A stretch of 5,157 bases of DNA from Coleofasciculus sp. S288 (GTDB taxonomy: Bacteria > Cyanobacteriota > Cyanobacteriia > Cyanobacteriales > Coleofasciculaceae), in NCBI GenBank assembly GCA_020216575.1, contig JAIUYC010000403.1:1-5157 (forward strand), in the 5' to 3' direction. Position numbers and translations under genes: made by a program. This document shows, one piece after another, positions 1 to 5,138 of the stretch; position 1 is the first letter of the stretch; each line of letters begins with the position of its first letter. The notes under the pieces were generated by a model. The model ran no database searches, was not told where the DNA came from, and worked only from the letters and a program-made list of their open reading frames with translations.

Positions 1-1167
1 ATTTCTAATGTCTGTCGTTACAGAATTGTAGAGAGCCTTGAAGGTGTTCGATTTTGGGGAAGATTGACACTCAAAGAGTTTTTCGCTCCCGCTGTTCCTA
101 TAGCTGTTTGTGGGCATAGCTCTATCCCGGAAGTTGGGGATGATGGATATCTCTATGAAGGATTAGCTATTGCTGCCTTTTCAGCTTTCTTTGGAGCGAA
201 ATCCAGTCAAATAGAGCCTTCAAGAATTTCTGTCGCACAATATTTGCGGGAACTTGAACTTATAGAATGGCCAGACCAAAGATTTTGTCTATTGATTGAG
301 CGCTTAGTTCATCCTGAAGTTCAATCAGCTCAGAACCAGAAAGTTTTTGTAGCGCGATTTAACGAGTTACTTCAACAAGATAATTTTGAACTCCGAGCAG
401 AAGGCTCACAAGGTGGACTGGCAGTTTACAAAGTCAGAAAAAGATCAGCAGGTGTATCTGGAATACCTAAATACATTATTTTTGCATCTGTTGGATTAAA
501 GCCTGACATAGTCATTGATGACGTTGTAAATATGGACATTCGTATTATTCGTCATGCCGAGCAGTGCTTAGTTTATGATCAACCTCCGCCTATAGGCGAT
601 CTAACATGGGCAATGCTTGTTGAGTGGTGGATTAAGCTGACTGGAACGTCCAGTAACAACGCAGAAACAAGACGCAAATTTGGAGAACGGTTACAAGCAT
701 CACTTCAGTCGGAGGCTGAACGTTTTCTTTTTGCCACTTATTTCAAAGTCTTCAGACCAATACTGGGAGATAAGTTACCAGCTTTACTGCCACAAGTTTA
801 CCTTCATTATGATCCACGCAGGCGAAGTGAACGTAGTAAGCCTGTACTTGTTCGCCAGCGTATGGATTTCCTAGTACTTCTTCGCAATGCAGCTCGAATT
901 GTGATTGAAATTGATGGCATTCAACACTATTCAGATGAAAATGGTCGTGCTTCACCGTCTCGGTATGCTGAGATGGTTGCAGAGGATCGTCGAATTAGAA
1001 GCCTGGGTTATGAAGTGTATCGCTTTGGAGGGGCAGAAATCGTCGGTTGGGATGGAGAAAAATTTGTGGTTCGAGATAGTGCAAAAGAAACTGTTGTCTC
1101 ATTTTTCCAGGAATTGTTTACCCGTCATGGTATTTGCTCAGAATTAGAGAACCGTAGAAGTCCATAG
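1..1167 (+). CDS. Putative defence-type protein with C-terminal DUF559/Vsr-like nuclease domain (5' partial)
   Basis: The reading frame is open from base 1, so the N-terminus lies outside the window; the TTG at 64 is an internal codon rather than a convincing start, having no ribosome binding site. Numbering from that TTG, the C-terminal part carries D268 (in RMDFLV), then E282-x-D284-G-x-Q287-H288, then D308-R-R, followed by LGYEVYRF at 314-321. This is the arrangement of DUF559/Vsr-like PD-(D/E)XK endonucleases, with Gln287 where the classical Lys often sits. The region before it resembles AbiJ-NTD3-type domains: a WGR segment encoded just before base 64, the stretch LLIERLVHPEV near residue 80, FNELL near 99, and FASVGLKPDIV near 140. 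That link is from memory of the family and is moderate. By inference it is a DNA- or RNA-cleaving abortive-infection protein. It is clearly more A/T-rich than the operon downstream (about 37% G+C in a sampled 60-base line), suggesting separate origin. It ends in TAG. Confidence 0.72.
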   Translation: MSNVCRYRIVESLEGVRFWGRLTLKEFFAPAVPIAVCGHSSIPEVGDDGYLYEGLAIAAFSAFFGAKSSQIEPSRISVAQYLRELELIEWPDQRFCLLIERLVHPEVQSAQNQKVFVARFNELLQQDNFELRAEGSQGGLAVYKVRKRSAGVSGIPKYIIFASVGLKPDIVIDDVVNMDIRIIRHAEQCLVYDQPPPIGDLTWAMLVEWWIKLTGTSSNNAETRRKFGERLQASLQSEAERFLFATYFKVFRPILGDKLPALLPQVYLHYDPRRRSERSKPVLVRQRMDFLVLLRNAARIVIEIDGIQHYSDENGRASPSRYAEMVAEDRRIRSLGYEVYRFGGAEIVGWDGEKFVVRDSAKETVVSFFQELFTRHGICSELENRRSP

Positions 1168-1368
1168 CTACTAGCTGGATTTCAATTATTTATTTTGGCT
1201 AGTTGTTGTATAAAAAGGCTAACAATCGTATACACCAAATTAACGAACAATCGTTGTGCTGATGTTCGGTATTGTGTGTAACCGATGACGCCAACCCTCA
1301 GGCATCTGGGAAATCCAGCCCTGTTTCTACCCCAATATAACAGCCACTATTAGACCATACCCTACTGC

Positions 1369-1426
1369 AATGTACTAGTCCAAGCAATTTATGAAATAAA
1401 GGCTTGACATTCTTGGGTAGTACATT
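1369..1426. repeat. Interrupted inverted repeat bracketing the -35 element
   Basis: AATGTACTA (1369-1377) is the exact reverse complement of TAGTACATT (1418-1426). Just inside, CCAAG (1380-1384) pairs with CTTGG (1412-1416), leaving two unpaired bases on the left and one on the right. That gives 14 paired bases around a 27-base interval containing the candidate -35 hexamer. It may be a second regulator site or a fold in DNA; the role is unknown. The right arm ends at the first base of the operator array. Confidence 0.55.
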
Positions 1427-1432
1427 TAACCT
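1404..1432 (+). promoter_or_regulatory. Sigma70-like promoter of the arsR operon
   Basis: A perfect -35 hexamer TTGACA (1404-1409) is followed after 17 bases by TAACCT (1427-1432), which keeps the most important -10 positions (T1, A2, T6). Transcription would begin near 1439-1441, leaving a leader of about 25 bases before the ATG at 1465. The -10 element lies inside the operator dyad, so repressor binding would exclude polymerase. Position, spacing and the regulator gene next door support it; the -10 itself is only a 3/6 match. Confidence 0.7.
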
Positions 1433-1459
1433 GGTAGTTAATTAACTTTGCGGTTAAAT
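1424..1459. promoter_or_regulatory. Tandem ArsR-type operator (two TTAAC-N6-GTTAA sites)
   Basis: Two perfect copies of TTAAC-N6-GTTAA abut: 1426-1441 (spacer CTGGTA) and 1442-1457 (spacer TTTGCG). Together they form one larger dyad centred between 1441 and 1442: outer arms ATTTAACC (1424-1431) and GGTTAAAT (1452-1459), and a 12-bp perfect palindrome at the core (1436-1447). Half-sites separated by six bases match the usual layout of ArsR/SmtB operators (TGAAC-N6-GTTCA type). The array covers the -10 element and likely start point and ends five bases before the arsR ATG, as expected for autorepression. Binding by the adjacent protein is inferred. Confidence 0.82.
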
Positions 1460-1464
1460 ACAAG

Positions 1465-1815
1465 ATGTCTAGCGATCGCCTGAGTGCCACCTTTGCTGCT
1501 CTTGCCGATCCCACGCGACGGGCGATTTTAGCTCACCTTGCTAAGGGTGAGGCATCGGTCACTGAGTTAGCCAAACCCTTTGACATGAGCCTTCCTGCCA
1601 TCTCCAAACACCTCAAAGTGCTAGAGCGTGCTGGACTGATCGTGCGGGGACGGGAGGCTCAATGGCGACCCTGCCGGATTAATGCGGAGGCACTCAAAGA
1701 CGTTGATGAGTGGCTCGAACAATATCGCCAATTCTGGGAGGAAAGCTTCGATCGGCTGGATGATTACCTGCACGAGTTACAAACCCAGGAGAAACAAGAT
1801 GGGCAACAAGAATGA
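1465..1815 (+). CDS. ArsR-family HTH transcriptional repressor (SRPBCC-adjacent type)
   Basis: A 116-residue winged-helix DNA-binding protein, normal length for the family. It starts with the hallmark FAALADPTRRAILAHL (10-25). The recognition helix-turn-helix spans about 32-59, with SLPAISKHLKVLERAGLI at its end, and the wing follows with REAQWRPCRI (63-72). The metal-site motif ELCVCDL of SmtB/ArsR is absent and C70 is the only cysteine, so it is unlikely to be a classical metal sensor. The sequence closely resembles regulators that lie beside AHSA1/SRPBCC genes, where the inducer is mostly unknown. The C-terminal helix (WLEQYRQFWEESFDRLDDYL, 83-102) is the likely dimer region. ATG 1465 is chosen because no in-frame start exists just upstream; there is no clear Shine-Dalgarno sequence. 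The gene overlaps the next by 17 bases and lies directly behind a tandem operator, so it probably represses its own operon. Confidence 0.93.
   Translation: MSSDRLSATFAALADPTRRAILAHLAKGEASVTELAKPFDMSLPAISKHLKVLERAGLIVRGREAQWRPCRINAEALKDVDEWLEQYRQFWEESFDRLDDYLHELQTQEKQDGQQE
1472..1479. repeat. HIP1 octamer
   Basis: A perfect GCGATCGC, the highly iterated palindrome of many cyanobacterial genomes, lies within the first codons of arsR. Together with the copy at 3261 and near-matches at 3499, 3705 and 4210, it supports cyanobacterial origin and shows that both the arsR/AHSA1 part and the kinase gene carry the host signature. Confidence 0.85.
1787..1791 (+). promoter_or_regulatory. Ribosome binding site fixing the start of the two-domain AHSA1 gene
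   Basis: AGGAG inside the end of arsR is followed after seven bases by ATG 1799. This picks the start at 1799 over the ATG at 1682, which would give 39 extra residues translated out of frame through arsR with no resemblance to the family. Confidence 0.85.
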
Positions 1816-2785
1816 TTCCACTGATGCTCAATCCGAGCGCGAGATTGTCATCACTCGCGTCTTCAATGCACCCCGCGAACTGGTGTTCAAGGTCTGGACA
1901 GAGCCAAAACATATTGAGCAGTGGTGGGGACCCAAAGGTTTTAAAACCCGTGTCGAACAGATGGATTTCAGGCCGGGTGGCACCTGGCGCTATGTAATGT
2001 GTGGTCCCGATGGCACCGAGTATCCGGTGAACGGTGTTTTCAAGGAAGTCGTACCGCCCGAACGGATCGTCGCTACTGATGAATTTGATGAAGGCTTTGA
2101 ACAGGTTGTGAAGGTAGACCTACCCAGCGGCACTATAGTAACAACTGCCATTTTTGAAGACTTAGACGATAAAACCCGCCTCACCCTGCGAATTATGCAC
2201 TCCACTGCCGAAGATCGCCGCAAACACGAAGAGATGGGCGTTATCGGAGGATGGAATTCCAGCTTTGACTGCCTTGATGAGTTCTTAGCGAAGATGGTTG
2301 CAGATCGCAGGAATCGTCTAACGTTGACGTTGCCGTCCGATCGCGAAATTGTCGTGACACGGGTCTTCAATGCTCCACGCCAGCTTGTCTTCGAGGCATG
2401 GACGAAGCCCGAACATGTGAAGCGCTGGTTTGGCGGTTGCACAAGCATGACGATGACCGTTTGCGAAATCGACCTGCGGGTAGGTGGCACTTGGCGCTAT
2501 GTCTTGCATGACTCTAGCAACGGCACTGACCACGGGTTCTCAGGAGAGTACCGTGAAATTGTGCTACCAGAACGATTGGTTTCCACCGAACGCTACGAAC
2601 CGATTCCCTATAGCGACCACCTGAATACGCTAACCCTAACCGAACAAGACGGAAAAACGACGTTACACATCCATATCCAACACCGATCAAGTGAGCAGCG
2701 AGATGGACATCTCCAATCAGGTATGGAGATGGGGATGCGCCAGACGCTGAATCGCCTCGAAGAACTCCTCATCTCAATAGGATGA
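1799..2785 (+). CDS. Tandem two-domain AHSA1/SRPBCC protein
   Basis: A 328-residue cytosolic protein with two complete Aha1-C-terminal-like (AHSA1, SRPBCC/START superfamily) domains. Domain 1 covers about 14-167 and domain 2 about 182-327, joined by a short linker (168-181). Each opens with the family signature, TRVFNAPRELVF (19-30) and TRVFNAPRQLVF (187-198), followed by WT.P.H....W.G, then GGTWRYV (60-66 and 229-235), then a PER motif (87-89 and 257-259), and closes with a long C-terminal helix. Single-domain members are about 150-165 residues, so this is a full-length duplication or fusion, not a truncation. The SRPBCC fold makes a deep hydrophobic pocket for small ligands; no enzymatic activity can be assigned here. 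The start has a good AGGAG and overlaps the end of arsR, so the two are translationally coupled. Domain 2 differs from domain 1 in its middle part (FGGCTSMTMTV, 211-221), suggesting different ligands or an old duplication. Confidence 0.9.
   Translation: MGNKNDSTDAQSEREIVITRVFNAPRELVFKVWTEPKHIEQWWGPKGFKTRVEQMDFRPGGTWRYVMCGPDGTEYPVNGVFKEVVPPERIVATDEFDEGFEQVVKVDLPSGTIVTTAIFEDLDDKTRLTLRIMHSTAEDRRKHEEMGVIGGWNSSFDCLDEFLAKMVADRRNRLTLTLPSDREIVVTRVFNAPRQLVFEAWTKPEHVKRWFGGCTSMTMTVCEIDLRVGGTWRYVLHDSSNGTDHGFSGEYREIVLPERLVSTERYEPIPYSDHLNTLTLTEQDGKTTLHIHIQHRSSEQRDGHLQSGMEMGMRQTLNRLEELLISIG
1976..2502 (+). repeat. In-phase direct repeat within the two AHSA1 domains
   Basis: Bases 1976-1995 and 2483-2502 match at 19 of 20 positions (a single C/T change) and encode GGTWRYV in both domains. 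Their offset is 507 bases, exactly 169 codons. Recombination between them would delete or add one domain in frame. It is a trace of, or a route for, domain duplication. Confidence 0.75.
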
Positions 2786-2824
2786 AACGGTGAATGAATT
2801 GAGTGCGGTGGCGCTAGCCCGCTG

Positions 2825-2881
2825 CCGTAGGGGCGTTTTGTGTTCGCGAAGCGTCTCCGATAGGAGAAAATGCCCCTACGG
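2825..2881. repeat. Palindromic interspersed repeat (MITE-like) in the operon gap
   Basis: CCGTAGGGGC (2825-2834) and GCCCCTACGG (2872-2881) are exact inverted repeats. They extend inward by TTTT/AAAA across one G/T mismatch to a 15-position stem. The interior holds two smaller dyads: the palindrome TTCGCGAA (2843-2850) and the hairpin TCTCC-GATA-GGAGA (2854-2867). Outside, ATGAAT (2794-2799) and ATTCAT (2883-2888) add a weak outer dyad. The interior pattern resembles repeats scattered through filamentous cyanobacterial genomes. In RNA it would fold strongly between the second and third operon genes and could lower downstream expression or stabilise RNA ends. No T-tract follows, so it is not a standard terminator. 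Confidence 0.8.
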
Positions 2882-2911
2882 GATTCATCTGTGAGATCGG
2901 CAACGTACAAC

Positions 2912-2916
2912 AGGAG
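2912..2916 (+). promoter_or_regulatory. Ribosome binding site of the kinase-like gene
   Basis: AGGAG lies five bases before ATG 2922 and supports that start. The kinase gene therefore has its own initiation site and does not depend on coupling to the gene before the repeat. Confidence 0.8.
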
Positions 2917-2921
2917 AAAAC

Positions 2922-4007
2922 ATGACTAAGAACCCTATAGAACTTAGAAGGAAGAGATACTTCAAGCTCAGTTCACAAATTGCTCAGTTAGATAATGCCC
3001 AATTGCGTTCTCTGTGGGACAACTGTGAGTTGAATGAGTCGAGTACAGGTTGGGGAACGAATCATGCTATCTCTCTTGGTCAATCCAAGGTCTTTGTGAA
3101 ACACGTTCCGGTTACAAACCTTGAATATGACAACCTGTTCTCCACCAGAAATCTTTATGACCTGCCAACTTCTTATAACTACGGCATTGCTTCCACTGGT
3201 TTAGGAATCTTCCGTGAACTTGTGACTCATATCAAGACCACCCACTGGGTATTGGAGGAAGCGATCGCCACCTTCCCACTGATGTATCATTACCGAATTC
3301 TGCCATTTTCCGGGCAACGTGCGGATGTGGAGATGGAACGCTGGGGCAATAATGTAAACGTCCGGAAGTATGTCTTAGATAGAGCGAACGCTAACTATGA
3401 ATTGGTGCTGTTCCTGGAGTACATCCCGCATGTTTTGGACACATGGCTGCGGGAAAACCCCAACAAAGTTCAGAATTCTCTAGATGACTTACGCACAACG
3501 ATCGCCTTTTTGAGGACGAAAGGAATCATTCACTTCGACGCGCATTTTCGCAACATTCTCACCGATGGCGAACAGACCTATTTGACCGATTTTGGTTTGG
3601 TATTAGACAAGAGTTTTGCGTTGACCAAAGATGAGGAGGCTTTCTTTGAGCAGAACACATTTTACGACTACGGAGAAGTTCTGCGAAATTTGGGACACCT
3701 GATTCGATCGCCCTATGATTCCTGTTCGGAGAATGATAAACGCAAGATGATGGAAAAATATGGCATCAAAGAAGGTTTACAACTCTATGAAGTGGGGGCT
3801 ATATTACTCAACAAAATCGAACAGATACACGCTGACGGGGATATGAAATTAGATGAGTTCTATGTTGCCAGCGTTGTCAAATATCGTAGCATCATTGCAC
3901 TGATGCAAGACTTCTTTACAGATATGTGGGGAAATGACAAGAAAGACACGCAACTTCCTCACGCAGAACTACGGCGGTTGCTCAAAGAGACGGGGTTTCT
4001 TTCCTGA
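2922..4007 (+). CDS. Protein-kinase-fold protein (APH/ELK-like phosphotransferase)
   Basis: A 361-residue soluble protein with the kinase landmarks in order: a glycine-containing loop (STGWGTNHAI, 41-50), the beta-3 lysine K60 in KVFVKHVP, a candidate alpha-C glutamate E68, a hinge near E166, the catalytic loop H204-F-D206-A-H208-F-R-N211, and the metal-binding D223-F-G. The loop form HxDxHxxN, with His where Ser/Thr kinases have Lys, is like aminoglycoside/choline phosphotransferases, while the DFG context is like protein kinases. All catalytic residues are present, so it is predicted active; the substrate (protein or small molecule) is unknown. The segments around STRNLYDLP (74-82) and FRELVTHI (97-104) resemble an unnamed bacterial 'protein kinase family' group. 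G+C is lower than in its neighbours (about 45% against 60% in sampled lines) and it follows a mobile-type repeat. The next gene starts one base after its TGA. Confidence 0.85.
   Translation: MTKNPIELRRKRYFKLSSQIAQLDNAQLRSLWDNCELNESSTGWGTNHAISLGQSKVFVKHVPVTNLEYDNLFSTRNLYDLPTSYNYGIASTGLGIFRELVTHIKTTHWVLEEAIATFPLMYHYRILPFSGQRADVEMERWGNNVNVRKYVLDRANANYELVLFLEYIPHVLDTWLRENPNKVQNSLDDLRTTIAFLRTKGIIHFDAHFRNILTDGEQTYLTDFGLVLDKSFALTKDEEAFFEQNTFYDYGEVLRNLGHLIRSPYDSCSENDKRKMMEKYGIKEGLQLYEVGAILLNKIEQIHADGDMKLDEFYVASVVKYRSIIALMQDFFTDMWGNDKKDTQLPHAELRRLLKETGFLS
3261..3268. repeat. HIP1 octamer
   Basis: A second perfect GCGATCGC, inside the kinase-like gene. It shows that this gene, despite its different base composition, has been in a HIP1-bearing genome or came from one. 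Confidence 0.85.
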
Positions 4008-4008
4008 T

Positions 4009-4500
4009 ATGGAAACTAAAACTGACGACACATCCGCACTACGGGGAAGGGAACTCACGATTACTCGCGTGTTTGATGCACCGCGTCGCCTAGTGTTCAA
4101 AGTTTGGACTCAGCCAGAGCATTTCGCCCGTTGGTTAGGCCCAAAGGACTTTACGACAACCTTTTGCCAGATGGATGTTCGCGTGGGCGGCACTTACCGA
4201 GCCTGCATTCGATCGCCCGAAGGCAAGAACCACTGGATGCAGGGTGTCTATCGCGAGCTCGTCGAGCCAGAACGCCTTGTCTTCACGTTTGCCTGGGAGG
4301 ACGAAGAGGGTAAACCCAAACACGAAACACTCGTAACAGTGACCTTTGCAGAGCATGATGGCAAAACAAAGCTAACTTTCCATCAAGCGTTCTTCCTGTC
4401 CGTCGAGGCGCGTGATTCACATCGGTCGGGCTGGTCTGAATGTCTGGATCGTCTCGCTGATTACCTAGTCGAGGCTTCAAAACAGGGAGCTTGGAAGTGA
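4009..4500 (+). CDS. Single-domain AHSA1/SRPBCC protein
   Basis: A 163-residue protein, standard length for one AHSA1 domain. It has TRVFDAPRRLVFKVWT (19-34), the WLGPKDF segment (42-48), GGTYRA (60-65), a PER motif (87-89), an acidic strand region (WEDEE, 96-100) and the C-terminal helix (WSECLDRLADYLVEA, 142-156). It is the third AHSA1 domain of the operon and by eye is nearer to domain 1 of the fused protein (shared VFKVWT.P.H and W.GPK.F) than to domain 2. ATG 4009 is chosen because the family begins a few residues before the RELTITR strand; an upstream in-frame ATG at 3934 would add 25 unrelated residues read through the kinase gene. Only one base separates it from the kinase stop, and no good Shine-Dalgarno is present (GGGG at 3992-3995 is 13 bases away), so translation probably depends on ribosomes finishing the kinase. 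Likely a small-ligand-binding cytosolic protein; ligand unknown. Confidence 0.9.
   Translation: METKTDDTSALRGRELTITRVFDAPRRLVFKVWTQPEHFARWLGPKDFTTTFCQMDVRVGGTYRACIRSPEGKNHWMQGVYRELVEPERLVFTFAWEDEEGKPKHETLVTVTFAEHDGKTKLTFHQAFFLSVEARDSHRSGWSECLDRLADYLVEASKQGAWK
4484..4489 (+). promoter_or_regulatory. Ribosome binding site fixing the GTG start of the GFA gene
   Basis: AGGGAG is seven bases before GTG 4497 but only one base before the alternative TTG 4491. It therefore decides for the GTG start, which overlaps the TGA stop of the preceding gene. Confidence 0.8.
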
Positions 4501-4913
4501 AAACAACCGAAATTAGTTGCCTGTGCGGGGCTGTCAAAGTGCAGCTTAACGGCGAACCTGTCACTCAATTCTATTGCCACTGTGATGACTGTCAAGCCGC
4601 CAGTGGTGGAGCTTACATCGGTATTGCAATTTATCCATCGGATGCCGTTACGGTAACGCAAGGCGAACTAACAGCTTGGACACTCAAGACGCTACCCCGT
4701 CAGCGATGCGCCATCTGTGGAACCCACATGATTGCCCAAGTACCAGGTCTAGCGGAGTGCGGTGTGATGGCAAATCTCCTGCCTACAGGCACGTTCAAAC
4801 CCGAATTTCACATCCAGTGTCAGTATGCTGTCCTTCCAGTCAAGGATAATTTGCCGCACTTCAAATCCTTTCCAGCAAGCTTCGGTGGGTCAGATGAGAT
4901 TATCAACTGGTGA
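4497..4913 (+). CDS. GFA/CENP-V (Mss4-like) family zinc protein
   Basis: A 138-residue protein of the family named after glutathione-dependent formaldehyde-activating enzyme. All seven zinc-ligand cysteines of that family are visible: C8-x-C10-G, C27-H-C29-x2-C32 and C71-x2-C74-G. This corresponds to two zinc sites on an Mss4-like fold. The family founder adds formaldehyde to glutathione, but most members have no proven reaction, and this one should be read as a predicted thiol/zinc protein rather than a known detoxification enzyme. Length is near the usual 120-150 residues for short members. The GTG start overlaps the AHSA1 stop (GTGA) and has a good Shine-Dalgarno, so it belongs to the same operon as its last gene. 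Its company with ArsR and AHSA1 proteins suggests a role in handling a reactive small molecule, which is inference. Confidence 0.9.
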   Translation: MKTTEISCLCGAVKVQLNGEPVTQFYCHCDDCQAASGGAYIGIAIYPSDAVTVTQGELTAWTLKTLPRQRCAICGTHMIAQVPGLAECGVMANLLPTGTFKPEFHIQCQYAVLPVKDNLPHFKSFPASFGGSDEIINW

Positions 4914-5012
4914 TTTGAGTAAAACGATGACAAACAATTCCGTTGGTGCGGGCTGTCAAGCGCTCTAATTCTCAGGACTTATGCACTCAGCCAATGCTGC
5001 AACGGTAAAAGG

Positions 5013-5039
5013 GAGCTTTTAGCTTCTCAAATAAAGCTC
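5013..5039. repeat. Small hairpin downstream of the operon
   Basis: GAGCTTT (5013-5019) pairs exactly with AAAGCTC (5033-5039) across a 13-base loop. It lies about 100 bases after the last gene and lacks a following T-tract, so it is at best a weak RNA-end structure. Confidence 0.35.
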
Positions 5040-5109
5040 ACAACAACGAAATTTTCTTCCAGTGCGTAATACCAAAGGAGTTTGAATTTGGCAGATATTC
5101 TGTCTTGCT

Positions 5110-5138
5110 CCCCCCTTAACAAGGGGGGTTGGGGGGGG
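5110..5138. repeat. C6/G6-G8 hairpin repeat, possible transcription end
   Basis: CCCCCCTT (5110-5117) and AAGGGGGG (5121-5128) form a perfect 8-bp stem with an AAC loop, followed by TT and a run of eight G (5131-5138). This C/G-run motif is a common dispersed element in cyanobacterial intergenic DNA. The very stable stem could stop polymerase or protect the RNA end of the operon, but there is no T-tract on the + strand, so calling it a terminator would be a guess. The adjacent G6 and G8 runs could also form a G-quadruplex. Confidence 0.7.

Larger units (their letters stand above)
1168..1464. other. Non-coding gap holding the operon control region
   Basis: This 297-base stretch has no credible gene on either strand. 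Its left two thirds are A/T-rich with small dyads: a 5-bp hairpin at 1242-1255 (AACGA/TCGTT, loop ACAA) and a perfect 10-bp inverted repeat at 1174-1183 and 1310-1319. No T-tract hairpin terminator for the upstream gene is visible. The last 100 bases carry the promoter, operator and promoter-spanning inverted repeat listed separately. Confidence 0.75.

Noticed and set aside
1217..1290. Integron attC-like site, from GGCTAAC near 1217 and CGAACA/TGTTCG dyads
   Set aside because: No matching complementary core site (GTTRRRY partner) and no consistent long stem could be drawn; the dyads are short and off-centre.
1682..1798. Longer N-terminus for the two-domain AHSA1 protein from ATG 1682
   Set aside because: The 39 added residues are arsR read in another frame, have no family resemblance, and the ATG at 1799 has a well-spaced AGGAG.
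1465..1815. Classical arsenic or metal sensor, based on ArsR family membership
   Set aside because: The ELCVCDL metal motif is missing, only one cysteine is present, and no arsenic or metal resistance gene is in the operon.
1990..2490. 166-codon minus-strand open frame across the AHSA1 fusion gene
   Set aside because: It is antisense to a well-supported gene, rich in Ser/Arg/Thr as expected from complementing coding DNA, and shows no recognisable domain.
3934..4008. Longer N-terminus for the third AHSA1 protein from ATG 3934
   Set aside because: The extension is the kinase gene's 3' end in another frame; family proteins begin shortly before the RELTITR strand, matching ATG 4009.
4927..4968. 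13-codon frame right after the GFA gene
   Set aside because: Too short, weak ribosome binding site and no recognisable product; it could be a decayed gene start but nothing supports that.
5013..5039. Rho-independent terminator for the operon
   Set aside because: The stem is only 7 bp with a 13-base loop and no T-tract follows.
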